Shown: positions 1 through 8,941, counted from the first letter of the stretch. The stretch is DNA of 64,000 bases from Companilactobacillus mindensis DSM 14500 (GCF_001434275.1 NZ_AZEZ01000099.1:34380-98379), one strand, 5' to 3'. Notes: generated by a model not told the origin, from the sequence alone. Translations and numbers: made by a program.

Positions 1-1
1 A

Positions 2-700
2 AATTTCAAACGCGACTTTCTCTATTTTCTTCCGGTTGGTATCGGTGGCATCGTCGGCATCGGCTTGTTATCAAAACCACTGGAATACTTACTGCAACAC
101 TTTCAAGTTGTCGTTCTCTGGGGCTTTGCCGGAACGATTCTTGGAACATTGCCGACTCTGATCAAAACGTCAACTTCAAAAACTAAACGTGACAAAATCG
201 ATTTACTTTGGTTCTTTACGATGTTTATCGGTGGCGGATTATTTCTCTTCTTCATGAACCAAATTCTCGGGACTATCCCCGCTAACTTTTTGGGCTTTTT
301 CATCGCGGGAATTCTGATTGCCTTGGGCGTCTTAGTTCCCGGATTGAGTCCATCTAATTTATTGATCATTTTGGGGCTATATACACCGATGCTCCAAGGT
401 TTCAAAACTTTTAACCCTCTAGTCTTCATTCCGATTGCGTTAGGTGGAATCGTATCGATTTTGGTTTTTTCCAAAGTCATGGAGAATCTGATCAAAAACT
501 ATCATTCCCGCGTCTATCATTTTATCCTCGGTATTGTTTTAGCTAGTACCGTGTTGATTTTGATTCCTAACCCTTCTGTTCCCGACAGCATTTCTTATCA
601 AGGAATCACAAGTTTAGAAATGTTTCTCAGCGTCATCCTTTTTATTCTCGGCTGCCTGTTGGCCTTGTGGATGAGCAAATTAGAAGACCAATATAAATAA
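2..700 (+). CDS. DUF368 family membrane protein (5' partial)
   Basis: The C-terminal part of a polytopic membrane protein; the reading frame is open to the window edge, so the true start lies upstream. Several hydrophobic segments alternate with short polar loops, and the glycine/proline-rich stretch around GVLVPGLSPSNLL resembles the DUF368 family of integral membrane proteins. Function in the family is poorly defined; some members are linked to polyprenyl-phosphate or undecaprenyl-phosphate transport, but nothing here proves that. The gene ends with TAA at 698-700, directly inside a perfect inverted repeat shared with the convergent gene. Family call fairly secure, function not. Confidence 0.75.
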   Translation, partial: NFKRDFLYFLPVGIGGIVGIGLLSKPLEYLLQHFQVVVLWGFAGTILGTLPTLIKTSTSKTKRDKIDLLWFFTMFIGGGLFLFFMNQILGTIPANFLGFFIAGILIALGVLVPGLSPSNLLIILGLYTPMLQGFKTFNPLVFIPIALGGIVSILVFSKVMENLIKNYHSRVYHFILGIVLASTVLILIPNPSVPDSISYQGITSLEMFLSVILFILGCLLALWMSKLEDQYK

Positions 701-750
701 CAGCTTAGTACAAAACTAATTTAGTTTTGTACTAAGCTGTTATTTTATTT
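699..750. terminator. bidirectional intrinsic terminator
   Basis: A perfect 21-bp inverted repeat (699-719 with 721-741) lies between two convergent genes and is followed by a T-rich tract on the plus strand. It can end transcription from both sides. Confidence 0.85.
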
Positions 751-1455
751 TTGTAAAAATTCATTTTTTATTTTGTATGACGTTGTCAGATGATTATCTT
801 GGATCGTTTGGATCGAATTAGCATATTGGCTTTCGAAGGTTGCGTTGTTGCCAGCTTTCAAAGCATCCATGCCCAATAAATCTTGATAATGCAACACTTG
901 TTTCATTGTAAATTTGTTGCCAGCCATCAAGCCCAATATGGGAAATTCTTTGGTTGTTTCCGAAATAAAGTGCATCACGTTCGTGAAGATAGTATCATCG
1001 TTTCCATCGTAATCAAGATGATAATCTTCCAACGAGTAATCTTTGATCCGATAACTGATATGTTCATGGATCCCACGTTCATAAGGCAATTGCCAAGTTG
1101 AATTCTCGCGGTCATATTCAACCCGATTCCAAGCCTCAGTAGTCAGGTTAGTAAAGAAATCATATTTTGATTCCAGAACTAAGGCAATATAGTTATAAAT
1201 TATGTATTCTTTTTCAAAACTTACTTGTACATATGGTATAAAGATGTGATTTTCATCAACTATTGTGTCGACATCGATCAGCTTTTCAAGGAGGTAACTC
1301 TTCAAATCCTGAAAAGTGGCATCATCTTTTTGCCGATAATTAATGCTCGGCACTTCATATATGCGGCTATCGTTAGCAAGCAACTTAGTATAAATACTAT
1401 CAGTCTCGTCGTCATACTTTAAAACGACGTATGAAATTCTTGTTCTACTTTTCAT
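745..1455 (-). CDS. degenerate Nudix-like protein with NrtR-type C-terminal domain (putative regulator)
   Basis: A 236-residue protein; the ATG at 1455 is chosen because GGAGGTG lies just upstream, whereas an upstream in-frame start lacks one. The N-terminal half (about 1-90) has the strand/helix rhythm of a Nudix fold (VVLKYDD, EVPSINYR, YIIYNYIALV) but no Nudix box with its REXXEE glutamates. Residues about 180-215 (FTMKQVLHYQDLLGMD) resemble the winged-helix segment of NrtR regulators (FTLxELQxLYExxLG). This suggests a catalytically dead, ligand-sensing Nudix domain fused to a DNA-binding domain, as in NrtR. The resemblance is read by eye and tentative; hypothetical protein is the safe label. 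Convergent with the DUF368 gene. Confidence 0.5.
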   Translation of the reverse strand: MKSRTRISYVVLKYDDETDSIYTKLLANDSRIYEVPSINYRQKDDATFQDLKSYLLEKLIDVDTIVDENHIFIPYVQVSFEKEYIIYNYIALVLESKYDFFTNLTTEAWNRVEYDRENSTWQLPYERGIHEHISYRIKDYSLEDYHLDYDGNDDTIFTNVMHFISETTKEFPILGLMAGNKFTMKQVLHYQDLLGMDALKAGNNATFESQYANSIQTIQDNHLTTSYKIKNEFLQK

Positions 1456-1540
1456 TAAGACACCTCCCATTATTTTTACCATAAATGAATGTTTTTTTTA
1501 ACAATTTTTGTGAAATAAATTTTGAGGTAATTTAAATATG

Positions 1541-1700
1541 CCGCCTTCCGATCAAAAGCTGATTGGGCTGGAACGTAGTGAGCACGACTTGGAGCCAATT
1601 TAAAAATCGTCTTCAAGCTCGTCAGTAATCTAAGCCAGCTGAAAAACGCTGACTAAGATTAAGCCACCACTGAGCCCATCAGCTTTTGCTCTCCAGGCTA
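1541..1700 (-). repeat. structured intergenic repeat R1, copy A (diverged)
   Basis: Read on the minus strand it has the R1 layout: outer stem GCCT/AGGC, conserved GGA/GGA internal loop, then a long P1 stem (1550-1569 with 1673-1691) whose sequence differs from all other copies. Inside, P2 (AATCTTAGTCAGC with its partner) and P3 keep pairing with different bases. The conserved block GCTGGAACG next to P1 identifies it as a relative of copies B to F. Strand is assigned from wobble pairs in the other copies. Confidence 0.65.
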
Positions 1701-1761
1701 GGGTTTTCGTTGTTTAGTTGGTATATATAATATTTGATAATATGTTTTTTAATTTAAAAAG

Positions 1762-1800
1762 GGCCGTAACTCTTAATTACTAGGAGTTACGGCCTTGTTT
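1762..1800. terminator. hairpin with flanking A/T tracts
   Basis: GGCCGTAACTC pairs with GAGTTACGGCC (1762-1794); an A-run precedes it and TTGTTT follows. It sits between R1 copies A and B in a 608-bp gene-free stretch. It may be an independent terminator or part of the repeat cluster. Confidence 0.65.
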
Positions 1801-1879
1801 ATACAGTTCGATTTTTTACTGATATTTTAATTAAACTGACTATATGAAATAGTTCAAGAACCAAAATCCTTAAACCCTC

Positions 1880-2040
1880 TAGTCTGGAATGGAATTCTGG
1901 TGGATGCTCAGCCGTGGTAGTCTCTTGGCTGGTCGTTCTTTGCCAGCTTAGAGACAGACAAGCTTCAAAACAGTTCGTAGAACTGGTTCGAAGTTGCTCT
2001 CACAGTATTCCAAATCCACCAGAATTTCATGGAAGACGGC
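1880..2040 (+). repeat. structured intergenic repeat R1, copy B
   Basis: Outer stem GTCT (1882-1885)/AGAC (2034-2037), GGA/GGA internal loop, and a 17-bp P1 stem (1889-1905 with 2014-2030) containing one G-T wobble. P2 is 1920-1932 with 1943-1955. P3 is CAA-bulged G-CTTC (1959-1966) with GAAGTTG (1990-1996), capped by CAGTTC/GAACTG. With copy A it fills most of the 1456-2063 gene gap. It abuts the 3' end of the DUF711 gene and may serve as its downstream structure. Confidence 0.8.
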
Positions 2041-2063
2041 AGTGAACCAACCACCAATATCTC

Positions 2064-3407
2064 CTAATTTTTGAATGAGTGAATTGGTGATGGAATGTGG
2101 CCACCACGGTGAATAAAGTCCTTAGGACTATTAGTATTGACCGCCATAACTGGTGCTCGACCAAACAGTCCGCCAAATTCAACTTCGTCACCGACTTTTT
2201 TGCCAGTTGCTGGAATAATTCTGACCGCTGTGGTCTTGTTGTTGATCACACCGATAGAAGCTTCGTCCGCAATCATTCCACTGATAGTTTCTGCAGTTGT
2301 GTCACCAGGAATGGCGATCATGTCCAAACCAACTGAACATACGGCTGTCATTGCTTCGAGTTTTTCGATGTTCAAATTGCCCGCATTAACAGCTCGGATC
2401 ATGCCGATATCTTCAGAAACAGGAATAAAGGCGCCTGACAAACCACCGACGTGTTCACAAGCCATGACGCCACCTTTTTTGACAGCATCATTGAGCATAG
2501 CCAAGGCAGCAGTGGTTCCGGGAGCTCCGACACTTTCCAAACCGATTTCTTCAAGTATCTCAGCCACAGAATCGCCTTCATTAGGCGTTGGAGCTAACGA
2601 CAAGTCAACGATACCGAAAGGAACTTTTAAGGCCTCAGAAGCCAAATTACCGACGAATTGACCCATTCTGGTTACTTTAAAGGCAGTCTTCTTTATCGTT
2701 TCTGCTACTACATCGATTGGCTGACCCTTAACTTTTTCCAAAGCACGTTTAACCACACCGGGGCCACTGATACCGACGTTGATCACGCAATCAGCCTCGC
2801 CGACACCGTGAAAAGCCCCAGCCATGAATGGATTGTCTTCAACCGCATTGGCAAAAATCACCAAACTCATACAGTTGACTGGATCGACTTTGGCCAAATT
2901 TTTGACGACTTGTCCCATCTGCTTTACAGCATCCAAATTGATTCCCGAACGCGTGGAACCGACATTGACTGAGCCACAGACCCGACTGGTTTCTGTCAAA
3001 GCTTGGGGAATCGACTTGATCAAAATGTCATCGCCTTTTTGATAGCCCTTTTGAACTAATGATGTGAAACCACCGATCAAATCGACGCCTAAGTCAGCGG
3101 CAGCTTTATCCATCGTCTTTGCGTATTCAACATAGTCGCTATCACCAGAAGCTGCGGCAATCATTGAAATTGGTGTGACGGAAATACGCTTGTTGACAAT
3201 AGGAATTCCATATTCAGATTCGATTTGATTGGCAACTTTGACCAAATCTTTAGCCTTAGTAGTCAACTTGTCATAAATCTTTTGACGAGCTTTCTTCCCA
3301 TCGCTGTCAATACAGTCAAAGAGTGAGATTCCCATCGTGATAGTTCTAATATCGAGTTTTTCTTCAGAGATCATCTGAATCGTTTCTAAAATTGAATTAG
3401 TTTCCAT
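2064..3407 (-). CDS. PFL family protein (DUF711, UPF0210)
   Basis: A 447-residue protein of the DUF711/UPF0210 family, named PFL family because solved members share the barrel fold of pyruvate formate-lyase. No glycyl-radical motif is present, so it should not be called a lyase. GGAGG lies 5 nt before the ATG. Conserved glycine-rich stretches such as [15 protein letters not shown] and [15 protein letters not shown] are family hallmarks. It follows an ACT-domain gene by 9 bp, the usual pairing across Firmicutes, which suggests that the small protein senses an amino acid or nucleotide-like ligand for this partner. Biochemical role unknown. Confidence 0.9.
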   Translation of the reverse strand: METNSILETIQMISEEKLDIRTITMGISLFDCIDSDGKKARQKIYDKLTTKAKDLVKVANQIESEYGIPIVNKRISVTPISMIAAASGDSDYVEYAKTMDKAAADLGVDLIGGFTSLVQKGYQKGDDILIKSIPQALTETSRVCGSVNVGSTRSGINLDAVKQMGQVVKNLAKVDPVNCMSLVIFANAVEDNPFMAGAFHGVGEADCVINVGISGPGVVKRALEKVKGQPIDVVAETIKKTAFKVTRMGQFVGNLASEALKVPFGIVDLSLAPTPNEGDSVAEILEEIGLESVGAPGTTAALAMLNDAVKKGGVMACEHVGGLSGAFIPVSEDIGMIRAVNAGNLNIEKLEAMTAVCSVGLDMIAIPGDTTAETISGMIADEASIGVINNKTTAVRIIPATGKKVGDEVEFGGLFGRAPVMAVNTNSPKDFIHRGGHIPSPIHSFKN

Positions 3408-3416
3408 GATAACCTC

Positions 3417-3683
3417 CTAAAGTTTTTGAATCGCATCGAAGATCTCTTCACGTTGAATCTTGATGTCCAAACCTGTTTCTTTGCTCAAATCGGTCAACTT
3501 TTCTTTGATAACTTCAAATTTTGTTGCATCATCCCAAGTTACCATCATCATCATCGTAAAATTGCCGTGCATCAATGTTTGAGAAATATCGATAATATTG
3601 ACATTTAATTCCGCCAACCTTGTCGAAACTTTGGCAACAATACCTACTTGGTCATGTCCTAGAACTGTCAGAATAGCTTTCAT
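3417..3683 (-). CDS. ACT domain-containing protein (UPF0237)
   Basis: An 88-residue protein made of a single ACT domain (VLGHDQVGIVAKVSTRLAELNVNIIDISQT, in pieces, at about 6-38). It matches UPF0237, which is almost always encoded next to the DUF711/PFL-fold gene, as here. ACT domains bind small ligands, usually amino acids, at dimer interfaces, so a sensor or regulatory subunit role is inferred. It is the first gene of a two-gene operon. About 120 bp of AT-rich sequence and the tsaD terminator separate it from the upstream unit. Confidence 0.88.
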   Translation of the reverse strand: MKAILTVLGHDQVGIVAKVSTRLAELNVNIIDISQTLMHGNFTMMMMVTWDDATKFEVIKEKLTDLSKETGLDIKIQREEIFDAIQKL

Positions 3684-3804
3684 AGTGATCCCTCTTTCGC
3701 AAAAGTATTGAGACTATCATAAGGTATAAATTTGTTGGGGACAATAGAAAAATTAAAATATTTTAATAATAAAAATAATTTTCGACACAACTATTTTTCC
3801 ACTT

Positions 3805-3851
3805 AAAAAAAACTACCTCTGATTCAAAAATTCTGAATTAGAGGTAGTTTT
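3805..3851 (-). terminator. intrinsic terminator of the tsaB-rimI-tsaD unit
   Basis: AACTACCTCTGATTC pairs with a near-complement ending in GAGGTAGTT (3811-3849), followed on the minus strand by a run of T. It shares the core CTCTGATTC with the terminators at 34842 and 37161. Confidence 0.85.
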
Positions 3852-3871
3852 ACATTAATATTCAATAATTT

Positions 3872-4894
3872 TTATTCCATATCAAAATCCAAGCTAGGAT
3901 CAGCGTTCAAACTCAAATCAGCGAAATCGCCCTTCTCATATTGAATCTGGGCCATAGCTCCAATCATTGCGGCGTTGTCGCCACATAGACGTAGTGGTGG
4001 GAAAACCAACTCGATATCGAGGTTTCTTTTGGCAATTTCAGCAGCGAGACGTTTTCTCAAACCTTGGTTAGCTGAAACTCCACCGGCAACGATCAATTGA
4101 TTTACGGGATGCTTTTTCAAAGCTTTGAAAGTCTTGTTAGTCAAAATATCCAAAACGGCGCCTTGGAAACTAGCAGCTAAATCATCTTTGTTCAATTCTT
4201 CATGAACTTGATCAGCATGATGAACAGTATTGATAAAGGCACTCTTCAATCCACTGAAACTGAAGTCCAAGTTATCTTCTTGAACCATAGCTCTTGGAAA
4301 ATCGAATGTGTCTGAGCCAACAGCAGCCATTTGGTCGACTTTTTTACCAGCTGGATAATTGATACCTAAGACACGGCCAATTTTATCGTAGGCTTCACCA
4401 ACAGCATCGTCACGCGTATCACCCAAAGTATGGAACACGCCGGGAGCGGTAACGGAAACAAGTTCTGTGTGGCCACCTGAGACTAATAAAGCCATGAATG
4501 GATATTGCAACTTAGTCACAAAGTTAGCCGAGTAAATGTGTCCAGCCAAGTGATTAACTTTGATCAAAGGTAAATTGTGGGCAAAAGCAACTGTTTTAGC
4601 CGCCATGATACCGATCAACAATGAACCAACTAAACCTGGTCCATAAGTAACAGCTACGGCATCGATATCGTCATAAGTGACTTTGGCTTCATCCATTGCC
4701 AAATTGATACATTTAGTAACTTCTTCAACGTGATGACGACTGGCAACTTCTGGAACGACCCCGCCGAAACGTTGGTGACTCTTTATTTGTGTTGCGATGA
4801 TATTTGATAGTATCTCATTGCCATTCTTGATAATTGCGACTGATGTTTCATCGCAGCTACTTTCGAATGACATTATTAATGTATCCTTTTCCAC
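3872..4894 (-). CDS. tsaD: tRNA N6-adenosine threonylcarbamoyltransferase TsaD
   Basis: TsaD transfers the threonylcarbamoyl group from threonylcarbamoyl-AMP to A37 of ANN-decoding tRNAs, making t6A with TsaB and TsaE. A GTG start at 4894 is preferred: GAGGAG lies 6 nt upstream and the protein then begins [18 protein letters not shown], the usual N-terminus; a TTG 21 nt further out has no support. Metal-binding HLAGH is at about 115-119, and the ASKHA nucleotide-binding motifs ([20 protein letters not shown]) are present. Length 340, normal. The SD sequence lies over the end of rimI, so translation is probably coupled. Confidence 0.96.
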   Translation of the reverse strand: MEKDTLIMSFESSCDETSVAIIKNGNEILSNIIATQIKSHQRFGGVVPEVASRHHVEEVTKCINLAMDEAKVTYDDIDAVAVTYGPGLVGSLLIGIMAAKTVAFAHNLPLIKVNHLAGHIYSANFVTKLQYPFMALLVSGGHTELVSVTAPGVFHTLGDTRDDAVGEAYDKIGRVLGINYPAGKKVDQMAAVGSDTFDFPRAMVQEDNLDFSFSGLKSAFINTVHHADQVHEELNKDDLAASFQGAVLDILTNKTFKALKKHPVNQLIVAGGVSANQGLRKRLAAEIAKRNLDIELVFPPLRLCGDNAAMIGAMAQIQYEKGDFADLSLNADPSLDFDME

Positions 4895-4904
4895 AATAAT
4901 CTCC

Positions 4905-5444
4905 TCACAGATCAACCATCATTTCTAAAGCGTCGTGATGATTTCTAAAATAATACTTTTTATGTACAGTCCGAACTTTGAAGCCAAAAGCATCATACAG
5001 TGCCAGAGCCGAGTCGTTAGTGACATCGACTTCCAAAGACATCTTTTTAAAATGACGTTTGCGGCAGTATTTGAATACTTCGTTCAACAACAAGTGGCCG
5101 ATCCCCATATTGTGATAATCGGCATGGACAGCCAAATTAGTAATATGCGACTCCACTTGATCACTCAAGGAAACGCCAATAAAAGCAATCACGTTCTTAT
5201 CGTCAACTAATGATAAGTAGAGTGCTTTCTTATTGTCGATCTCCATTTGGACGATATCGATTGGCCAAGGTACTGGAATTGGATAAATCGTCTCCTGAAT
5301 CTGCATATATTCGATGGCATCTTTTTGTTGGGCCTTTCGCAAAGCAAACTTTTGGTCTTCAATCGTTACATTTTGCTCTTCAAAATCAAATTTCTCAGTT
5401 TTGTTTAAAAATAAATCTTTAAACTTCTTCAACATAGGAAACAT
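4905..5444 (-). CDS. rimI: ribosomal-protein alanine N-acetyltransferase RimI
   Basis: A GNAT acetyltransferase; RimI acetylates the N-terminal alanine of ribosomal protein S18. The acetyl-CoA loop NMGIGH falls at about 112-117 and the C-terminal GNAT motif ALYDAFGF is intact. Two starts are possible, ATG at 5444 (weak AAGGA upstream) and ATG at 5435 (MLKKFKDL); both overlap the end of tsaB. An N-terminal stretch of about 40 residues before the GNAT core is longer than in E. coli RimI but common in lactobacilli. Position between tsaB and tsaD matches the conserved tsaB-rimI-tsaD cluster. Confidence 0.88.
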   Translation of the reverse strand: MFPMLKKFKDLFLNKTEKFDFEEQNVTIEDQKFALRKAQQKDAIEYMQIQETIYPIPVPWPIDIVQMEIDNKKALYLSLVDDKNVIAFIGVSLSDQVESHITNLAVHADYHNMGIGHLLLNEVFKYCRKRHFKKMSLEVDVTNDSALALYDAFGFKVRTVHKKYYFRNHHDALEMMVDL

Positions 5445-6141
5445 TGCCGTCGTCCTTATGTCCTTTAGCATACCAGTCATGTTCAGCTTGCGTTAAACGA
5501 AGATAAGTTGGTACGAAGCTATCGATATCCTCGACTGGTTTAGTTGTTTGAGCTAATTGAGCTAGTTTGGCAGCATCTGGCAATGAATTTTCAGTTGTAA
5601 TAACTTGAGCATTTGGAAATTGATTTTGAATTAATTCTTGTAACCTTGGCGTTGCATTGATAAATTCCAAACTATTCTCATCGTACTGAGCCAACTTTTC
5701 AAATAGTTTTTCCATGGAAGTATGCTGATCTTCGATAATGTTTTCTAATTTACCGTCGACGGTTTGATAAACACCGGCAAAAGCATTGTCGTTTCTAGCA
5801 TCCATTAAAGGAACCAAAATATGTGTTTGATCACCATTGGCAGCCAACAATTTCAAGCTGGAAACACCGACTAATTTTTTAGCCAACGTATCAGCCAAAG
5901 TTTTCGCTACGGTCACAGCAATTCTAACGCCGGTATATGAACCCGGTCCTTTGGCAACTGCGATCAGATCAATATCATCGACCGTCAAGTTAGATTTTTC
6001 TAAAGCTTCTTTGATATCTGGCAAAATTGAAATACTGTGGGTCTTCATTTCTGTCGATTCGGTATGTGCTAAAACTTTGCCATCATCTACAACGGCAACG
6101 GATAGCGGTTTATTTGATGTATCAAACGCTAATATTTTCAT
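5419..6141 (-). CDS. tsaB: tRNA threonylcarbamoyladenosine biosynthesis protein TsaB
   Basis: TsaB is the ASKHA-fold partner that forms a heterodimer with TsaD in t6A37 synthesis. It starts MKILAFDTSNKPLSVAVV, and the conserved GPGSYTGVR segment is at 65-73. It has 240 residues, normal for the family. It is first in a three-gene cluster whose coding regions overlap or nearly touch, so the genes are co-transcribed. tsaE, the ATPase needed for the pathway, is not in this window. Confidence 0.95.
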   Translation of the reverse strand: MKILAFDTSNKPLSVAVVDDGKVLAHTESTEMKTHSISILPDIKEALEKSNLTVDDIDLIAVAKGPGSYTGVRIAVTVAKTLADTLAKKLVGVSSLKLLAANGDQTHILVPLMDARNDNAFAGVYQTVDGKLENIIEDQHTSMEKLFEKLAQYDENSLEFINATPRLQELIQNQFPNAQVITTENSLPDAAKLAQLAQTTKPVEDIDSFVPTYLRLTQAEHDWYAKGHKDDGNVSYVEEV

Positions 6142-6187
6142 ATTTATCCCTCATTCTTAATAGAACCTATTTTAACACAGAATTTTG

Positions 6188-6221
6188 TGCAAAAAAAAAA
6201 CCAGCCTTAACGGCCGATTTT
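6188..6221 (-). terminator. intrinsic terminator of folT
   Basis: On the minus strand AAAATCGGCC pairs with GGCTGGTTTT (two wobbles) and is followed by a T-run. The hairpin overlaps the folT stop codon. Confidence 0.75.
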
Positions 6222-6731
6222 ATTAAACTTCGAATTATCAATCCACTTCAGGACAATATATAAAAGACCTGTTTGGTAAACCAAACTAAACGCCTCTTTG
6301 GTAAGTCTTGGGATCAATAATGCTGGATAAGGAACATTTGTCATCATGTGAATCCACAAGGTGTTCATCCCGGTATTGACGATAACGGTAATCAATAGGA
6401 CGGTGATGAAAGTTCTCAAAATCGTTACTTTATGGTTATACAACATATATCCATAAATAACTCCAGCGACTAAAGCTGAGAAAGTGAATCCTAAGAAGAA
6501 TCCACCTGACGATGGCATCACGACGTTACTGATCACATCAGCTAAGACGTTAGCTACTGCAGCTTTAAATGGTCCAAAATAATAACCCAATAATCCTATT
6601 GCGATAAAACTGAAGCCAACTTTTAAAGTATTGCTACCAATAGACAGTTTGGATAAAACCATCTGCATGGCAATCAACAATGCCATCCAAGTTACTTCTT
6701 GCACGCTTACTACTGTACTTCTACTGTTCAT
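6207..6731 (-). CDS. folT: folate ECF transporter S component FolT
   Basis: A substrate-binding S subunit of an energy-coupling-factor transporter: 174 residues, about six hydrophobic segments, with an N-terminal region (ALLIAMQMVLSKLSIG) that fits the site where S components dock to the EcfT subunit. Substrate is assigned as folate because a tetrahydrofolate riboswitch lies directly upstream (6790-6881), the typical arrangement for folT. The ATG at 6731 is preferred over one 9 nt upstream, since GGAG then sits at normal spacing. The shared ECF module genes are not in this window. It is a single-gene unit with its own terminator. Confidence 0.9.
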   Translation of the reverse strand: MNSRSTVVSVQEVTWMALLIAMQMVLSKLSIGSNTLKVGFSFIAIGLLGYYFGPFKAAVANVLADVISNVVMPSSGGFFLGFTFSALVAGVIYGYMLYNHKVTILRTFITVLLITVIVNTGMNTLWIHMMTNVPYPALLIPRLTKEAFSLVYQTGLLYIVLKWIDNSKFNKIGR

Positions 6732-6740
6732 AATCGACAT

Positions 6741-6760
6741 CTCCTAGACGGAGCTGCCAC
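6741..6760 (-). promoter_or_regulatory. Shine-Dalgarno sequestering hairpin of folT
   Basis: On the minus strand CTCC-GTCTA-GGAG forms a small hairpin that hides the folT ribosome binding site, between the riboswitch aptamer and the start. It suggests translational control by tetrahydrofolate. The alternative anti-sequestering pairing was not resolved. Confidence 0.5.
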
Positions 6761-6789
6761 CAGATATAGGCATAGAGACGTATATAAAG

Positions 6790-6881
6790 TGGCGAATGCG
6801 GATACAGGATCGCGAGAAAACTCTTTGTCCGACGTTCAGCATTCCGTTCCATCGGCACTTAACGCCCTGTATCCTACCCCA
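6790..6881 (-). ncRNA. tetrahydrofolate (THF) riboswitch
   Basis: On the minus strand the sequence contains the THF aptamer hallmarks: GGGTAGGATACAGG pairing with CCTGTATCC, the conserved GCGTTAAGTG segment, a GGAATG loop able to form the pseudoknot with GCATTCG, and the closing GCC. The pseudoknot partners differ from the published GGGATG/GCATCC version yet stay complementary. It lies about 60 nt upstream of folT, and folate uptake is a standard target of this class. Confidence 0.9.
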
Positions 6882-6944
6882 AATTTTTTAGTACTCGTAT
6901 ATAATATCACTATATTTTGAAGTGGCAAGTAGTTTGTTTGGATT

Positions 6945-7688
6945 TTATTTATCATTCCACTCAAATTGAGCAACAACGTTCAGGACGTCACCATTTTTAA
7001 TCCAATGAATAGATTTATTATTCGTATTATCGAGTTTAGCATACGATACCGGATCACTGGCCATATTCAATTCTTTATCGTATTTAATATCCATACTCTT
7101 GAGACTGTGGCTGCTGATAAAGTCCATATCTAAAGTGTCGACCATCCAGTCGAAGTAATATGAATTATTAACATGTTTATTAACGTCGATATTGTAATAG
7201 CCGATGTGTTGAGCTTGTTCAAAGTCGAATTCATCTGGCACTTTTACTCGAGGGAAACGAACTAACTTAGTCGTCTCTTCTGCACCGAACTTATCTTCCA
7301 AACGGTCAGCGGCACTGACGATCTTTCTAGCCTTGATGTCGATCAATACAAAAGCACTGGTAGCTTCCACCATGCGGTTGCCATCCTCATCATCGACCCA
7401 GAAGTCACGGTAGAAGAAATACTTGTTGTAGCTCGTAGCTTGAGTAGTGATCTTCAATTTTTGACCAAGTCTAGGCATCTTTTTGACATCCATGTGATAT
7501 TGCACTACGACCCAGCCTAAACCGTTGTTTTTTACCATTTCCGTACTGTCTGCATCCGCTTGGTGCAATTGCTTCTCCGATGTCAAAAGCATCATATCGA
7601 CCAAAGCTGACAAACGAATGTCGCCGGTAAAGTTTACAAAATAATATGGTACTTCCATTTCAATAGAAAAAGTTCTCTTCTCTGTCAC
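6945..7688 (-). CDS. acyl-ACP thioesterase
   Basis: A 247-residue double hot-dog protein of the acyl-ACP thioesterase family, which releases fatty acids from acyl carrier protein in the cytoplasm. First hot-dog about 1-140 (helix with GLGWVVVQYHMDVKKMPRLG), second about 160-245, with the family motif NIDVNKHVNNSYYFDW (N, H and N at the active site). It starts with GTG at 7688, overlapping the rsmI stop by one base; GGAGAA lies inside the end of rsmI. Last gene of the long dnaX-to-rsmI cluster, so likely co-expressed with it. Confidence 0.9.
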   Translation of the reverse strand: MTEKRTFSIEMEVPYYFVNFTGDIRLSALVDMMLLTSEKQLHQADADSTEMVKNNGLGWVVVQYHMDVKKMPRLGQKLKITTQATSYNKYFFYRDFWVDDEDGNRMVEATSAFVLIDIKARKIVSAADRLEDKFGAEETTKLVRFPRVKVPDEFDFEQAQHIGYYNIDVNKHVNNSYYFDWMVDTLDMDFISSHSLKSMDIKYDKELNMASDPVSYAKLDNTNNKSIHWIKNGDVLNVVAQFEWNDK

Positions 7689-8560
7689 TATTCTTCTCCA
7701 ATTCCGTGATAAAGGTTATAAACGTCTTGTTTCTTTAAGCCATTTTGCGTAGCAATTTCTTTGATAGCTTTGTTAGGCTTTTGACCTTGTTTTATCAAGT
7801 TATCGACAGCCTTAACTAAATCATCATCTGACTCCATTTGTGTAGCGACTTCTTCTGGTTTGCCAGCAATGATCAAAACATATTCACCCTTAGGATCATT
7901 GTCCTGATAATATTCTGCTACTTGATCCAAAGTTCCCCTTAAAAAGGCTTCGTGGATCTTCGTCAATTCTCGAGCTAAGGTAATTTGGCGATCTCCACCA
8001 AAATTTTCGATCAAGTCTTGGATCGTCTTTTTGACCCGATAGGGCGATTCATAAACGATAGTCGTCTCTTCACATTGAGCCAGATTGTTCAAAGCTTCCG
8101 TTCTTTCTTTACCCTTACGTGGCAAGAAACCGAAGAAATAAAATGGCTGCGGTGCAATACCTGAGGCAATCAACGCCGTAACTGAGGCAGTTGCTCCGGG
8201 CAATGGTACGACTGGAATATCAGCTTTGATAGCGGCTTTGACTAACTCTTTACCTGGATCACTGATCGAAGGTGCACCTGCGTCACTGACTTGGGCAATT
8301 TTTAGGCCGTCATTCATTTTTTCTATTAATTCTGGAATACGTTGAGCAGTATTATGTTCATGAAAACTTATTAATTCTGTTGGTATTTCAAAATGATTTA
8401 ATAAATTCTTGGTATTACGAGTATCTTCAGCTGCGACTAGATCTGCATCCTTTAATGTGTTCACAGCCCGAAAAGTCATGTCTTCTAAATTACCAATTGG
8501 TGTTGGTACTAAAAAAAGGCAGCCCTTCGAATTATCAACAAAACTCCTTTGTTCCTTCAT
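7688..8560 (-). CDS. rsmI: 16S rRNA (cytidine(1402)-2'-O)-methyltransferase RsmI
   Basis: RsmI methylates the ribose of C1402 in 16S rRNA using SAM. It belongs to the tetrapyrrole-methylase fold: PTPIGNLEDMTFRA near residues 19-32, AEDTRNTKNLL near 52-62, SDAGAPSISDPG in the SAM-binding region. Length 290 is normal. Start ATG at 8560 has GGGGAG upstream. It follows yabA closely, the conserved neighbourhood in Firmicutes. Confidence 0.96.
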   Translation of the reverse strand: MKEQRSFVDNSKGCLFLVPTPIGNLEDMTFRAVNTLKDADLVAAEDTRNTKNLLNHFEIPTELISFHEHNTAQRIPELIEKMNDGLKIAQVSDAGAPSISDPGKELVKAAIKADIPVVPLPGATASVTALIASGIAPQPFYFFGFLPRKGKERTEALNNLAQCEETTIVYESPYRVKKTIQDLIENFGGDRQITLARELTKIHEAFLRGTLDQVAEYYQDNDPKGEYVLIIAGKPEEVATQMESDDDLVKAVDNLIKQGQKPNKAIKEIATQNGLKKQDVYNLYHGIGEE

Positions 8561-8578
8561 TCAAATAGCTCCCCTTAT

Positions 8579-8941
8579 CTAATTTTTAACTTTATTCTTT
8601 TTGCCTTTTTTCTTATTTCCATATAGTACATCGGTACAGAAGATACAATCTTCATGACTATCGCGATGTGCACCATAGAATTGTTGGCAAACGTGGAATC
8701 CTTTGAGGTATAAGTTTTCCAAATTCAAACGTGAATTGGATAATTTATTGCCATCGAAGTCTTCCTCTTCATAACCGCTTTGTTCCAAATGTTTTCTGAG
8801 GTTATGATTTTCCATCTTTAACTCTTCTTTTTCTTCCAGAGTTTTAGAAAGTTCTTCCTTGAGTAGTGAAACTTTTTTACTAATATCATTTAGTTGATCT
8901 GTGATTGTCTCAAATTCATCATATAAATCTTTATCTGCCAT
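8579..8941 (-). CDS. yabA: replication initiation control protein YabA
   Basis: YabA binds DnaA and the DnaN clamp and holds back replication re-initiation. The 120-residue protein begins MADKDLYDEFE (ATG at 8941 with AGGTGAGA upstream; an upstream in-frame ATG inside holB is rejected). Residues about 5-60 form a heptad-rich coiled coil used for tetramer formation. The C-terminal zinc site is visible as H-x-C (FHVC), H and C-x2-C (CIFC). A lysine-rich tail follows. It lies between holB and rsmI as in Bacillus. Confidence 0.94.
   Translation of the reverse strand: MADKDLYDEFETITDQLNDISKKVSLLKEELSKTLEEKEELKMENHNLRKHLEQSGYEEEDFDGNKLSNSRLNLENLYLKGFHVCQQFYGAHRDSHEDCIFCTDVLYGNKKKGKKNKVKN

Noticed and set aside
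2137..2661. Long open frame (174 codons) antisense to the DUF711 gene
   Set aside because: It is a shadow of a well-conserved gene, with no ribosome site and low-complexity composition.
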